From contig DEAI01000008.1 in assembly GCA_002346675.1 (NCBI GenBank), positions 1-64,000 of the forward strand: 64,000 nt of DNA, in the 5' to 3' direction. Of the stretch, positions 25,006-34,634 are shown one piece after another; position 1 is the stretch's first letter, and each line of letters begins with the position of its first letter. The position numbers were made by a program, and so were the translations under genes. This DNA comes from Fidelibacterota bacterium UBA2986. GTDB taxonomy: Bacteria; Fidelibacterota; Marinisomatia; Marinisomatales; AB-629-J13. The notes under the pieces were generated by a model that worked only from the letters and a program-made list of their open reading frames with translations, did not search any database and was not told the DNA's origin.

Positions 25006-25397
25006 TATCTTTTTGAAAATTGAAATCTTTTTCTGGCACCTGGCTGACCATATTTTTTACGCTCCACTCTCCTGGAATCACGAGTTAGAAATCCGCCTGA
25101 TCTTAGTTCTTTTCTGAAATCTTCATTTATACTACCTAATGCTCTTGAGATTCCCAATCTTAAAGCTCCTGCTTGCCCTGTGAGACCTCCACCTTTAACC
25201 TGTGCATTGATATCGTAACTTTTCAGTGAATCAACTGCATTGAGTGGTTGCGTTACAACCATTGCCAGCGGACCACGGCATAAATACTCATTATAGTCAC
25301 ACCCATTAACAGTTATTTTTCCTTTTCCCGTTGTGAGATAAACACGGGCAATGGAACTTTTTCTTCTTCCGGTTCCGTAAAACAATGTCTTTGTCAT
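25005..25397 (-). CDS. rpsI: 30S ribosomal protein S9
   Basis: The product is 130 residues, the usual length. FYGTGRRKSSIARVYLTTGKG at the N-terminus and the tail RRVERKKYGQPGARKRFQFSKR, which reaches the P-site tRNA, are diagnostic. QVKGGGLTGQAGALRLGISRAL lies in the middle. It follows rplM with no gap, as in most bacteria. Confidence 0.98.
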   Translation of the reverse strand: MTKTLFYGTGRRKSSIARVYLTTGKGKITVNGCDYNEYLCRGPLAMVVTQPLNAVDSLKSYDINAQVKGGGLTGQAGALRLGISRALGSINEDFRKELRSGGFLTRDSRRVERKKYGQPGARKRFQFSKR

Positions 25398-25826
25398 TTA
25401 AATATCCAATACCTTAGGTTGTTGAGCATTATGAGGATGTTCAGCCCCCGTATACACTTTGAGATGCTTTATGATTTGTCTACCCAAACGATTGTGTGGA
25501 AGCATTCCTTTTATAGCATTCTTTACAATTCGCTCAGGATGAGTTTTTCTCATTAGCTTTACACTGGTAAATGATTTTGATCCTGGATAACCGGTGTGCC
25601 GAAAGTATAATTTATCGGATTCCTTTTTACCTGTCACCCGTATCTTTTCAGCATTGACCACAACCACACAGTCACCCATATCCATGTGGGGCGTGAAGTC
25701 AGGTTTATGTTTTCCTCTTAAAATTTGTGCAATCTTGCTGGCAAAACGACCCAAGACCTGCCCATCGGCATCTGCAACCCACCAGTTATGTTCAATATCT
25801 GATTGTTTAATTGATTGTGTTTTCAT
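25398..25826 (-). CDS. rplM: 50S ribosomal protein L13
   Basis: The product is 142 residues. Diagnostic stretches are HNWWVADADGQVLGRFASKI, LRGKHKPDFTPHMDMGDCVV, YFRHTGYPGSKSF, and AIKGMLPHNRLGRQIIKHLK. It is the first gene of the ribosomal/tsf/pyrH/frr operon. Only 52 bp separate it from the end of pyrC upstream on the same strand, so read-through from the pyr operon is possible. Confidence 0.98.
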   Translation of the reverse strand: MKTQSIKQSDIEHNWWVADADGQVLGRFASKIAQILRGKHKPDFTPHMDMGDCVVVVNAEKIRVTGKKESDKLYFRHTGYPGSKSFTSVKLMRKTHPERIVKNAIKGMLPHNRLGRQIIKHLKVYTGAEHPHNAQQPKVLDI

Positions 25827-25878
25827 AAGAATGATAACGAATAAAGCCGATGAAGATAGTATTGTTTTCTAAAATATG

Positions 25879-27165
25879 TCAACTAAGAAAAAAATAATTC
25901 CCTTTTGAAAAACAACCGTTAACCATTCCTAAAAGAGATTCCCCAATAAATGGACTGTTTCGTGATTTTGATTTAATATAATCTAATCCAAATATCCATT
26001 CCCGATTAGGGTCAAGAATAGTTATTTCCGCTTCCACTCCCTTTTTAAATAAATCAGTTTCAAAGCTCATCACTTTTCGGGGATTTACAGTAAGCAATTT
26101 AATGATTTCCAAAAGATTCATTTCGTTCTTCAAAACTTTATATACTGAGCCAAAACAAGATTCCAAACCAATCATTCCAAATGGTGCTTCATTAAAATCT
26201 GCTTCCTTTTCCTCTATTGTATGGGGGGCATGATCTGTAGCAATACAAGATATAATTCCTTCTTTAAGTGCTTTGATCAATCCCAGTCTATCTTTTTCAG
26301 TTCTCAAAGGAGGAGCCACCTTAAAAGAGGTATCAAAAGAACGAATAGACTCATGATTAAAATACAAATGATGTGGTGTCACCTCAGCTGTTATATTTTG
26401 ATTCAATTCTAATCTTTTCCTGATATGTTCTATACTTTTTAATGCAGAAACATGGGGCACATGAAGGTGAACACCAGTCAATTGACTAATCTCTAAATCT
26501 CTGTTTATCATTGAAGATTCAGCAATATCAGGATTACCGGTAAATCCAAGTTCTGCAGAAACAGTACCTTCGTGCATTACTCCATCTCTTCGTATACATG
26601 GATCTTCTGCATGATTGATTGTAGGGACTCCGAACATACTTGCATAATCACACGCCAATCTGAAAACCTGACCATTAGAAACAGGGATTCCATCATCACT
26701 GAAAGCAACAGCTCCAGCTTTAATCATTCCTCCCATCTCTGTTATGACTCTGCCTTCCTGACTTTTGGTAATAGCTCCAATAGGATGAACATGTACCGGT
26801 AAATTTTTAGATTTTTCTATAATAAACCGAATGGATTCAGGAGAATCTAAAGGTGGGTCTGTATTGGGCATTACACACACCCGAGTAAACCCGCCAGAAA
26901 GTGCTGCATTGCATCCTGTCTCCAGTGTTTCTTTGTCCTCTCTTCCTGGCTCACGAAAATGGACATGAACATCGCAAAAACCATGAGTGATTACCTTGTC
27001 CTTACAATCAAAGACAGTTGCATCTTGAGGGTAATCCTGCTTCAGGATCTTGTCTATTTTTCCATTTTTTAATAGAATACTCCCTTTATAAGTTTTTTTT
27101 ACATAAGGATCTAAGATTAAACCATCCTTAAGTAAAATAGATGATGGCTGTTTTTTAAGTATCAT
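25879..27165 (-). CDS. pyrC: Dihydroorotase (class I type)
   Basis: The product is 428 residues. It closes carbamoyl aspartate to dihydroorotate. Metal ligands are visible: DVHVHFREPGREDKET (HxH), NHAEDPCI, LHVPHVSA, and ATDHAPHTIEEKEADFNEAP (Asp). FGMIGLESCF and LTVNPRKVM are typical of the class I (PyrC/AllB-like) enzymes. Its start overlaps the pyrB stop by 4 bp. It is the last gene of the PyrR-attenuated operon. Confidence 0.95.
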   Translation of the reverse strand: MILKKQPSSILLKDGLILDPYVKKTYKGSILLKNGKIDKILKQDYPQDATVFDCKDKVITHGFCDVHVHFREPGREDKETLETGCNAALSGGFTRVCVMPNTDPPLDSPESIRFIIEKSKNLPVHVHPIGAITKSQEGRVITEMGGMIKAGAVAFSDDGIPVSNGQVFRLACDYASMFGVPTINHAEDPCIRRDGVMHEGTVSAELGFTGNPDIAESSMINRDLEISQLTGVHLHVPHVSALKSIEHIRKRLELNQNITAEVTPHHLYFNHESIRSFDTSFKVAPPLRTEKDRLGLIKALKEGIISCIATDHAPHTIEEKEADFNEAPFGMIGLESCFGSVYKVLKNEMNLLEIIKLLTVNPRKVMSFETDLFKKGVEAEITILDPNREWIFGLDYIKSKSRNSPFIGESLLGMVNGCFSKGNYFFLS

Positions 27166-28118
27166 TTTAATTTTTGTTCATCTCTATCAGATTCTTCTGA
27201 ATTTTTCTTACTTAAAAGCAAATAAAGAATAGCCATTCTGGAAGCGACCCCATTTAACACTTGATTTAAAATAATCGCCTGATTGCTATCTGCTACATCG
27301 CTATCAATTTCTATCCCTCGGTTCATTGGACCGGGATGCATGATAACCAAGGGTTTTCCATGTTTTTTCATCCGTTCCGATGTCACTCCAAAAAATGATC
27401 GGTATTCTCTTACAGAGGGAATGAGAGTCTGTCCCATGCGCTCTAATTGAAGCCTTAAAATAATCAGTGAATCTGCCCAATCAATTATTTCATCAAGTGA
27501 ATAAGAAATGTTTACTGGGAAACCACCAAGATCCGAAGGCAACAATGTTGGAGGAGCACATAACTTCACATGAGCACCCATAGTGGTTAATCCAAAAATA
27601 TTACTCCGTGCTACCCTACTATGTAACATATCTCCTACGATACCAATTTTCAATCCTTTCAATGAACCAAACTTTTCTTGAAGACTTACCATATCTAAAA
27701 TTGCCTGAGTTGGATGCTCATGAGTTCCATCTCCGGCGTTAATAACCACTGCATCAATAAATTTTGTCAGTTGTACTGGTGTCCCGGGAACGGAATGGCG
27801 CATAATCACTGCATCAATCTTCATCGCAGCTAAATTTTGAACAGTATCTTTTAACGATTCCCCTTTTTTTAAACTACTTCCAGAGCCAGAAAAATTTACC
27901 ATATCAGCACTCAATCGTTTTTGTGCTAACTCAAAACTAATTCGTGTTCGAGTTGAGTTCTCAAAAAACAAATTTACGATGGTTTGTCCCTGCAGGGATG
28001 GAACTTTTTTTATAGGACGATCCAGAACTTCTTTAAATTGAAATGCAGTGTCAATGATTGTTTGAATATCCTGAGATGGATAGTTTTTTAATCCCAGTAA
28101 ATGACGATTACTTAGCAT
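27162..28118 (-). CDS. pyrB: Aspartate carbamoyltransferase catalytic subunit
   Basis: The product is 318 residues and makes carbamoyl aspartate, the committed pyrimidine step. The carbamoyl-phosphate site FFENSTRTRISFELAQKRL and loop GSSLKKGESLKDT are intact, with HSVPGTP, GDGTHEHPTQAILD, and MHPGPMNRGIE. There is no pyrI gene beside it. Control is instead by the PyrR attenuator upstream of pyrR, as in Gram-positive bacteria. It overlaps pyrR by 11 bp. Confidence 0.97.
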   Translation of the reverse strand: MLSNRHLLGLKNYPSQDIQTIIDTAFQFKEVLDRPIKKVPSLQGQTIVNLFFENSTRTRISFELAQKRLSADMVNFSGSGSSLKKGESLKDTVQNLAAMKIDAVIMRHSVPGTPVQLTKFIDAVVINAGDGTHEHPTQAILDMVSLQEKFGSLKGLKIGIVGDMLHSRVARSNIFGLTTMGAHVKLCAPPTLLPSDLGGFPVNISYSLDEIIDWADSLIILRLQLERMGQTLIPSVREYRSFFGVTSERMKKHGKPLVIMHPGPMNRGIEIDSDVADSNQAIILNQVLNGVASRMAILYLLLSKKNSEESDRDEQKLK

Positions 28119-28674
28119 GAGAATACTCTGAAGAATATTGGCGTAATTCTACTGCATCTTTTCCATCAACTTCCTTAAGCAAAACATTGACGTGTTCGCC
28201 CTCACTAGTTGGAATATTTTTCCCCACATAGTCTGCTCTGATGGGCATTTCACGATGCCCCCTGTCTACCAATACTGCCAACTGAATTTTTGAAGGTCTT
28301 CCAAAAGTTAATACTTCATCAATTGCCGCCCGTATAGTGCGACCGGTATAAAGTACATCATCAACCAGTACTACTATTTTTTTGTCCAGACTAAAAGTAA
28401 TATCAGTCCCTTTAACCTGTGGTACAACAAGTCTTTCCATAAAATCATCCCGATGAAAAGAAATGTTCAATGTCCCCAAATCAATATATTTTCCAGTCAG
28501 TTCTTCAATAATCTTTTTTACCCTCTGAGCTAGTGGTTCTCCCCTGGAGAGAATTCCAATCAGAACAAGGTATTCTGGATTATCACAGTTTTCAAGAATT
28601 TCATAGGACAACCGTTTTACCATTCGGTTAATGTCCATCTTACCCATCAATTCTTTGGTTGATTTGATATTCAT
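28108..28674 (-). CDS. pyrR: PyrR: pyr mRNA-binding attenuation regulator / uracil phosphoribosyltransferase
   Basis: The product is 188 residues. The PRPP-binding loop is VVLVDDVLYTGRTIRAAID. LIGILSRGEPLAQRV and LAVLVDRGHREMPIRADYVGKN are PyrR hallmarks. It binds the pyr leader RNA when UMP is high and promotes termination, and may also make UMP from uracil. The gene is first in pyrR-pyrB-pyrC and lies right behind the matching attenuator, which supports the regulator role directly. Confidence 0.96.
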   Translation of the reverse strand: MNIKSTKELMGKMDINRMVKRLSYEILENCDNPEYLVLIGILSRGEPLAQRVKKIIEELTGKYIDLGTLNISFHRDDFMERLVVPQVKGTDITFSLDKKIVVLVDDVLYTGRTIRAAIDEVLTFGRPSKIQLAVLVDRGHREMPIRADYVGKNIPTSEGEHVNVLLKEVDGKDAVELRQYSSEYSHAK

Positions 28675-28684
28675 AATATTCTAT

Positions 28685-28736
28685 AAAAAAACCTCCGGGC
28701 AGAATGAAGTTAATCAATCCCTCTGTACGGAGGTTT
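28685..28736 (-). terminator. Attenuator terminator hairpin of the pyr leader
   Basis: On the minus strand AAACCTCCG pairs with CGGAGGTTT and is followed by a run of T. This is the rho-independent terminator that decides expression of pyrR-pyrB-pyrC. It overlaps the antiterminator segment C, so the two structures exclude each other. Confidence 0.85.
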
Positions 28737-28792
28737 TATTTCTGCCCTTACCGTCTCACTGGATCGGTTTAAAGGGTTTTCAATAGGCAGAA
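28685..28792 (-). promoter_or_regulatory. PyrR-responsive transcription attenuator (leader of pyrRBC)
   Basis: Read on the minus strand, three segments compete. Segment A TTCTGCC (28792-28786) can pair with B GGGCAGAA (28747-28740). B can instead pair with C TTCTGCCC (28704-28697). C directly abuts the terminator arm CGGAGG. The A:B hairpin holds the PyrR-binding stem-loop CCG-ATCCAGTGAGA-CGG (28767-28751), close to the known PyrR loop consensus (CCAGAGAGG). With A:B formed the terminator is free; with B:C formed it is blocked. All parts of the classical mechanism are present. Confidence 0.88.
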
Positions 28793-28942
28793 GTTACATT
28801 TTTTTAAAGAGGAATACATGAAATATTAATATTCACTAATAATCTAATTTGAGATATGTAGGAATCGGGGATTACGTATCATTTTGTGGCCGGAATACCA
28901 GAGGATTCAATTCAAAAAAGTTCTTTAGAATACTTGATTATT

Positions 28943-29893
28943 TTAGGGGGTATTACCTTTGGTTTTATATAACACGTCCAAAATATTTTCCGCGATTTGA
29001 AACTTTGTCAATCCAGATACCTCAATTCTTAAATCAATATTTTCTTTTTTGAACCACTGCACCTGACGCCGAGAAAACTGGCGAGTTCTAACGATAATTT
29101 TCTCTTTCATTTCCTCAAATGATATCTCATTATTTAGATAGGATTGAATCTGTTTGTAGCCAATAGAATCCAAAGCAGGAAATTTCAATTCTGATTCGGT
29201 CTGATATTTAATGAGCTGTTTTACCTCATCCACCCAACCTTCAGCTAGCATTGCTTCGGTTCGCAGTTCAATCTGCTGATTCAATTTTTCTTTTTTCATC
29301 TCTAATAAAACAGAAAATAATTCTAGAGTGTCACCGGAATCATCCTTCTGCATTTTAAAATGTTCACTGGGAGTTCTACCCGTAGATTCATAAATCTCCA
29401 ATGCCCTCACCAGCCGTTTTTTGTTATTGATATGGACAATCTCTCCGTATTCCGGGTCAATGGTCATCAGCCGTTCTACAAGGCGATCAGGATTTTCTTC
29501 ATATTCAATATTTAATCTATCCCTTATATTGAGCTCAGATACGCTCCCATCAAAAATACCTATGGTCAATGCCCGAAAATAGAGCCCGGCACCTCCGCAA
29601 ATGATTGGGAATTTTCTGCGAGTATGAATTTGACCTATCTCATCCTTCACTAATTTTGCATATTCCCCTGCTGAAACAGGTTTTGAGGGATCCCTTAACC
29701 CAATTAAATGATGTGGAATCTCGTCCATTTCTTCTGTTTTGGGTTGGGCGGTACCAATCCCCATTCCTTTATAGATTTGTCTTGAATCTAGCCCAATGAT
29801 TTCACCATTCAATATTTTAGCCAAAGAAACAGCAATAGCAGTTTTTCCAATGGCAGTTGGACCTATGATAGCAATTGGATATTTTAGAGTCAT
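28943..29893 (-). CDS. miaA: tRNA dimethylallyltransferase
   Basis: The product is 316 residues. It adds dimethylallyl to A37 of tRNAs reading U-starting codons. The P-loop is IAIIGPTAIGKTAIA, followed by IIGLDSRQIYKGMGIGTAQP, PHHLIGLRDPSKPVSAGEYA, and CGGAGLYFRALTIGIFDG. QFSRRQVQWFKKENIDLR is near the C-terminus. It precedes the pyr leader by about 150 bp on the same strand; that stretch belongs to the leader and shows no gene. Confidence 0.96.
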   Translation of the reverse strand: MTLKYPIAIIGPTAIGKTAIAVSLAKILNGEIIGLDSRQIYKGMGIGTAQPKTEEMDEIPHHLIGLRDPSKPVSAGEYAKLVKDEIGQIHTRRKFPIICGGAGLYFRALTIGIFDGSVSELNIRDRLNIEYEENPDRLVERLMTIDPEYGEIVHINNKKRLVRALEIYESTGRTPSEHFKMQKDDSGDTLELFSVLLEMKKEKLNQQIELRTEAMLAEGWVDEVKQLIKYQTESELKFPALDSIGYKQIQSYLNNEISFEEMKEKIIVRTRQFSRRQVQWFKKENIDLRIEVSGLTKFQIAENILDVLYKTKGNTP

Positions 29894-30139
29894 ACAGTAG
29901 ATTAATCTGTTATAAGTATGAATAAAAGTTATGAATATAGAATATGAAAAATAAGTTACTAATATTCATCATAAGAATTTACCTAGAGAGTGCTGAAAAC
30001 AAATACCAATGACGGACTTATTAACAAATCATGGGAGTGAAATCAAATGAATTTATTTTTTTCATATTTGACTGTTATATACCGAACTAGATCTGGTAGC
30101 AACAGACGGAGAGTATATTTAATAGACAGTCAAACTGAT

Positions 30140-31891
30140 TTAATCTTTATATTTTTTAATCTGAATACCCAGCTCATCTAACTGCTCCTGGCTTACTCCA
30201 CTGGGAGCATTTTCCATCAACGCTGATGCAGATGTGGTTTTAGGAAACGCAATCACATCTCGTATGTTTTCTGTCCCTGCCAGTAGCATGACAATACGGT
30301 CGAATCCAAAGGCAATGCCACCATGAGGCGGTGTACCATATTTCAAAGCTTCCAAAAAGAAGCCAAATTTTTCTTTGGCTTCTTCATCGTTCATTCCCAA
30401 TAAGGAGAATACTTTCTTCTGAATTTCCGGTCTGTGAATTCTGATTGATCCTCCGGCAATTTCATATCCGTTCATGGTCAAGTCATATGCACGAGCTTTC
30501 AATTTTTCCGGGTTTGAATCCATTTCTTCGGCATGGGTTGTGGCAGGTGAGGTAAAGGGATGATGCAGAAATGTTAGTTTCTCTGTATCATTATCCACCT
30601 CAAACATGGGAAAATCTGTGACCCAAAGCGGTTTAAATTCCTTTTTATCGGCCAACTGTTCACGATTTGCTATTTCTACCCGTAAGGCTCCCATAGCTTT
30701 CCTTGCTATCATCTTTTCATCACCAATAAGAAATAAAATAGAATTATCTTTAATGTGTAAGGAACTACACATTTCTTTTTGAAGATCAGCTGAGAAAAAC
30801 TTTGAGATTCCTCCTGTTAATCCACCATTTTCTGCTTTCATCCAAGCGAGCCCTTTGGCTTTATGGGTTTTTACAAAATCTGTGAATTTATCAATAATTT
30901 TTCTTGAATATTTTACCCCATCATTTACAACCAGTCCTTTCACCATTTCAACAGATTTAAATGCATTAAACTCAGATTGATCGGTAAACGGTTTTATATC
31001 CAATAGCTTCATTTCGTAACGTAGATCAGGTTTATCTGAACCATAGGTGTTCAGGGCATCTTTCCAAGTCATACGGGGAAAAGGATTCGGCAAATCAACA
31101 CCTAGGACTTCCTTAAAGATGTGCCGAGTCATTCCACCGAATTTTTTAAAAATGTCCTCTTCATCCACAAAAGACATTTCCAGATCAATTTGAGTAAATT
31201 CCGGTTGTCTGTCTGCCCTTAGATCTTCATCACGAAAACATTTAACGATCTGAAAATAACGATCAAAACAGCTGATCATAAGGATCTGCTTGTAAATTTG
31301 AGGTGATTGAGGGAGCGCGTAAAATTTTTCATTATGAACCCTGCTGGGCACTAAATAATCCCGAGCCCCTTCTGGTGTAGATTTCATCAAAACAGGAGTT
31401 TCCACCTCAACAAAATCATGGTTTGATAAAAATTGACGGGTCGCCTGATATGCTTTATGCCTAACCAATATATTCTGTTGAAGTTCTTCCATTCGAAGCT
31501 CAAGATAACGATATTTCAACCGTAAGTTTTCTTCTGCATTTCCTCTGTCAGTCAAAACAAAAGGAAGCGGTGCAGATTCATTCAGTAGCTCCAAATCTAT
31601 CACAGCTAATTCAATGTCGCCCGTTGTGATTTTTGGATTTGACGTCTCTCTCAATTCTACATTTCCTCGTATACTTAATACATCTTCCATAGATAATTTT
31701 TTGGCATTTTCAAAATTACCTGAGAAGGTCTCTGAATTGATAGTGACTTGTGTTTTCCCATATCTATCCCGAAGATCAATGAAAATAACCTGTCCATGGA
31801 GGCGAACAGTGTTCACCCACCCATTAAGAACTACTTCTTTACCCACATGGGATTTTCGAAGTTCTCCGCAGGTATGAGTTCGTTTCATCAT
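30140..31891 (-). CDS. aspS: Aspartyl-tRNA synthetase (bacterial type)
   Basis: The product is 583 residues. The N-terminal OB-fold anticodon domain covers about 1-105 (VVLNGWVNTVRLHGQVIFID). The class II catalytic core has FVEVETPVLMKSTPEGARDY, QSPQIYKQILMISCFDRYFQ and FRDEDLRADRQPEFTQIDLE (motif 2). A GAD insertion domain of the bacterial type follows, then PPHGGIAFGFDRIVMLLAG (motif 3). It is followed by a 246-bp gap in which I see no gene. The atp-operon terminator lies just upstream of its start. Confidence 0.97.
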   Translation of the reverse strand: MMKRTHTCGELRKSHVGKEVVLNGWVNTVRLHGQVIFIDLRDRYGKTQVTINSETFSGNFENAKKLSMEDVLSIRGNVELRETSNPKITTGDIELAVIDLELLNESAPLPFVLTDRGNAEENLRLKYRYLELRMEELQQNILVRHKAYQATRQFLSNHDFVEVETPVLMKSTPEGARDYLVPSRVHNEKFYALPQSPQIYKQILMISCFDRYFQIVKCFRDEDLRADRQPEFTQIDLEMSFVDEEDIFKKFGGMTRHIFKEVLGVDLPNPFPRMTWKDALNTYGSDKPDLRYEMKLLDIKPFTDQSEFNAFKSVEMVKGLVVNDGVKYSRKIIDKFTDFVKTHKAKGLAWMKAENGGLTGGISKFFSADLQKEMCSSLHIKDNSILFLIGDEKMIARKAMGALRVEIANREQLADKKEFKPLWVTDFPMFEVDNDTEKLTFLHHPFTSPATTHAEEMDSNPEKLKARAYDLTMNGYEIAGGSIRIHRPEIQKKVFSLLGMNDEEAKEKFGFFLEALKYGTPPHGGIAFGFDRIVMLLAGTENIRDVIAFPKTTSASALMENAPSGVSQEQLDELGIQIKKYKD

Positions 31892-31904
31892 AATGTTGAA
31901 TGCA

Positions 31905-31936
31905 TAAAAAAACCGCTTAAACTTACAAGCGGTTTG
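31905..31936 (-). terminator. Intrinsic terminator after atpC
   Basis: On the minus strand AAACCGCTTGTAAGTTTAAGCGGTTT forms an 8-9 bp hairpin followed by at least seven T. It lies between the atpC stop and the aspS start, so it ends the long par-atp transcript. Confidence 0.88.
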
Positions 31937-31960
31937 TAAAATAAAACAAAATATCTCATT

Positions 31961-32359
31961 TTACCTTTTGGAAACCCGCAACCTATTTAATGCTTTAGTC
32001 ACCGAGATATCTCTTCTTGCCTCATCCAATGAAGCATCTTTCTCTTTTCCCCTCTGTTTCGAACGTTTCAAGGCTTCTTCGGCACGATTCATATCAATAT
32101 CTTCAGCTCGTTCTACAGTTTCCACCAAAAGCTGTACCTTCTCTTCTGTGATTTCAATAAAACCTCCACTGGTAGCAAAATAGTGAAATTTTTTATTTTG
32201 GGCTATTTTAATTTCGCCTATTCCCAGGGCAATAATGGCAGCTTGATGATTTGCTAAGACACCAAAAGAACCATCCAAGCCTGGACACCGTACATAATTT
32301 ATACTTCCAATGTCCAACAGTTTTGTTGGAGTTACAATCTCAAGTTGAAATTCAGACAT
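31961..32359 (-). CDS. atpC: ATP synthase F1 epsilon subunit
   Basis: The product is 132 residues, normal for epsilon. It opens FQLEIVTPTKLLDIGSINYV, then PGLDGSFGVLANHQAAIIAL and GFIEITEEKVQLLVETVERA. The C-terminal helical hairpin DMNRAEEALKRSKQRG is present, so ATP-inhibition capacity is plausible. It overlaps the atpD stop by one base (TAATG-type) and is followed by the terminator. Confidence 0.95.
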   Translation of the reverse strand: MSEFQLEIVTPTKLLDIGSINYVRCPGLDGSFGVLANHQAAIIALGIGEIKIAQNKKFHYFATSGGFIEITEEKVQLLVETVERAEDIDMNRAEEALKRSKQRGKEKDASLDEARRDISVTKALNRLRVSKR

Positions 32360-33756
32360 TATTTTTCGCTCTGTTTACCTTTTTCAAATACTTCATCAAT
32401 GGATCCTACATATGCAAAATCATTTTCAGTATATTCATCTGCTTCACCGTTTAAAATAGCTTCAAACCCGGAAACTGTGTCTTCTAGTGAAACATAGCGA
32501 CCCTCTTTTCCTGTGAATTGTTCTGCAACAAAGAAGGGCTGACTCATAAATTTTTGCATTTTTCTAGCTCTTGCAACGGTAAGCTTATCTTCATCAGACA
32601 ATTCATCCATTCCCAAAATGGCAATTATATCTTGCAGGTCACGATATTTTTGTAGTATTTCCTGAACATTTCTGGCAACGTTGTAATGTCTGTCGCCAAT
32701 CACCCTTGGGTCTAAAATCCTGGATGTTGATGCCAGCGGATCCACAGCAGGATAAATCCCTAATTCTGCAATTTTTCTTTCCAAAACTGATGTTGCATCC
32801 AAATGTGCAAATGCTGTAGCAGGAGCAGGGTCTGTCAAATCATCTGCAGGAACATACACAGCCTGTACAGATGTAATGGAACCTTTTTTGGTTGAAGTAA
32901 TGCGTTCTTGCAAGTCACCCATTTCCGTCGAAAGTGTAGGCTGATATCCCACAGCAGACGGCATCCGACCTAGTAAAGCAGATACCTCTGAACCTGCTTG
33001 AGTGAAGCGAAAAATATTATCAATAAATAATAAAACATCTCTCCCCTCATCATCTCGAAAATATTCTGCCATTGCTAACCCGCTTAAGCCAACTCTTAAC
33101 CGTGCCCCGGGAGGTTCATTCATCTGACCAAAAACCATAGTAGTCTTATCAATAACTCCTGATTCACTCATTTCATTGTATAGATCATTTCCTTCACGGG
33201 TCCTCTCCCCAACCCCGGCAAATACAGAATAACCACCGTGCTCTGTTGCAATATTGCGAATCAGCTCTTGAATCAAAACTGTCTTTCCAACACCTGCTCC
33301 ACCAAACAATCCTGTTTTACCTCCCCTTGTATATGGTTCCATTAAATCAACGACTTTAATTCCTGTTACCAACATTTCAGTCGATGTAGACAAATCTTCA
33401 TGCCGCGGAGCAGATGCATGTATGGGGTTTCTTTTTTCTGTTTTCACTTCCCCTTTACCATCAATAACATTTCCGGTCACATCAAAAAGGCGTCCCAAAG
33501 TTTCTGGACCCACCGGAACTGATATTGGCTGTCCTGTATCCGTGACTTTTTGTCCTCTTACCAATCCATCAGTTGAATCCATGGCAACCGTCCGAACAAT
33601 TCCATCACCTAAATGTTGAGCAGTCTCTAAAATGAGGCTCCCTTCACCGTTTTGATTAATTTCAAGTGCATTCATTATTTCAGGTAAATGTCCATCTTCA
33701 AATGTAACATCAACCACTGCACCCATAATTTGAGATATTTTTCCAACAGTAACCAT
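32359..33756 (-). CDS. atpD: ATP synthase F1 beta subunit
   Basis: The product is 465 residues and carries the catalytic nucleotide sites. The P-loop GLFGGAGVGKTVLIQEL, the signature PAVDPLASTSRILDP, and VLLFIDNIFRFTQAGSEVSA (Walker B) are intact. AVYVPADDLTDPAPATAFAH is also typical. It is followed directly by atpC. Confidence 0.98.
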   Translation of the reverse strand: MVTVGKISQIMGAVVDVTFEDGHLPEIMNALEINQNGEGSLILETAQHLGDGIVRTVAMDSTDGLVRGQKVTDTGQPISVPVGPETLGRLFDVTGNVIDGKGEVKTEKRNPIHASAPRHEDLSTSTEMLVTGIKVVDLMEPYTRGGKTGLFGGAGVGKTVLIQELIRNIATEHGGYSVFAGVGERTREGNDLYNEMSESGVIDKTTMVFGQMNEPPGARLRVGLSGLAMAEYFRDDEGRDVLLFIDNIFRFTQAGSEVSALLGRMPSAVGYQPTLSTEMGDLQERITSTKKGSITSVQAVYVPADDLTDPAPATAFAHLDATSVLERKIAELGIYPAVDPLASTSRILDPRVIGDRHYNVARNVQEILQKYRDLQDIIAILGMDELSDEDKLTVARARKMQKFMSQPFFVAEQFTGKEGRYVSLEDTVSGFEAILNGEADEYTENDFAYVGSIDEVFEKGKQSEK

Positions 33757-33765
33757 GTCAGTTCC

Positions 33766-34623
33766 TTACGTTTGTTTTAAGGCTTCAGCACCACCAACAA
33801 TTTCCAAAATCTCTTTCGTGATTGCTGCCTGCCTTGCTTTATTAAATTGCATTGTTAAATCTTTAATCATTTCTTCTGCGTTCTCCGTTGCATTTTCCAT
33901 AGCAACCATTCTTGCAGCCTGTTCACTAGCATAAGACTCCAGTAAATATTTCCATATTTGAATATTCAAATGTCTAGGGATTAAACTTTGTACCAATTGA
34001 TTTTTATCTGGTTCATATAACCGTTCGGGGTGTGAATAATCTTCATCAGAAAATTCCAAAGGAAGCAATTTTTCTGATTCAGCATATTGAGTTGCTACAT
34101 TTATAAATTCATTATATACCACATGAATCTCATCTACACGTTCATCAGTAAAATGTCCAATAATTCCTTTCCCTATTTGGATGGCATCTCCAAAAGATAA
34201 TTCGCTCCAAAACTCAGTATGACTTTCTATAATGGTGTAGTCCCTTCGCTTAAAGTGATCTCTGGCTTTTTTCCCAATACAAAAAATGTCCACGTGATTT
34301 TTACCGATTTCATCAATCTCAGATTGAGCTTTTTTTAGGACATTGGAATTGAAAGATCCGGCGAAACCACGATCGGATGTAACTACAACATAAGCAGTTC
34401 GTGATACAGGCCTTACATGAAGAAGATTCAGTAGTTCCCTTTCTACATCCGGTAATAAATGACTAATAACAGACTGCAGTCGCTGTGCATAGGGACGAGC
34501 TTCTTCCATCCGTTCTTCAGCCCGTCTCATTTTTGCTGCAGCAACCATTTTCATCGCTTTTGTAACTTTCTGGATGTTTTTAACCGACTTTATTCGGTTT
34601 CGAATGTCTTTTAAATTTGCCAT
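33766..34623 (-). CDS. atpG: ATP synthase F1 gamma subunit
   Basis: The product is 285 residues and forms the rotor shaft. The N-terminal helix is DIRNRIKSVKNIQKVTKAMK with MVAAAKMRRAEERM. The C-terminal helix has MVAMENATENAEEMIKDLT and FNKARQAAITKEILEIVGGA. TSDRGFAGSFNSNV lies in the middle domain. It sits between atpA and atpD as usual. Confidence 0.97.
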   Translation of the reverse strand: MANLKDIRNRIKSVKNIQKVTKAMKMVAAAKMRRAEERMEEARPYAQRLQSVISHLLPDVERELLNLLHVRPVSRTAYVVVTSDRGFAGSFNSNVLKKAQSEIDEIGKNHVDIFCIGKKARDHFKRRDYTIIESHTEFWSELSFGDAIQIGKGIIGHFTDERVDEIHVVYNEFINVATQYAESEKLLPLEFSDEDYSHPERLYEPDKNQLVQSLIPRHLNIQIWKYLLESYASEQAARMVAMENATENAEEMIKDLTMQFNKARQAAITKEILEIVGGAEALKQT

Positions 34624-34634
34624 TACATTAAATA

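Noticed and set aside
29894..30139. Possible small gene or RNA between aspS and miaA
   Set aside because: No start with Shine-Dalgarno, no stable hairpin and no recognisable RNA family were seen.
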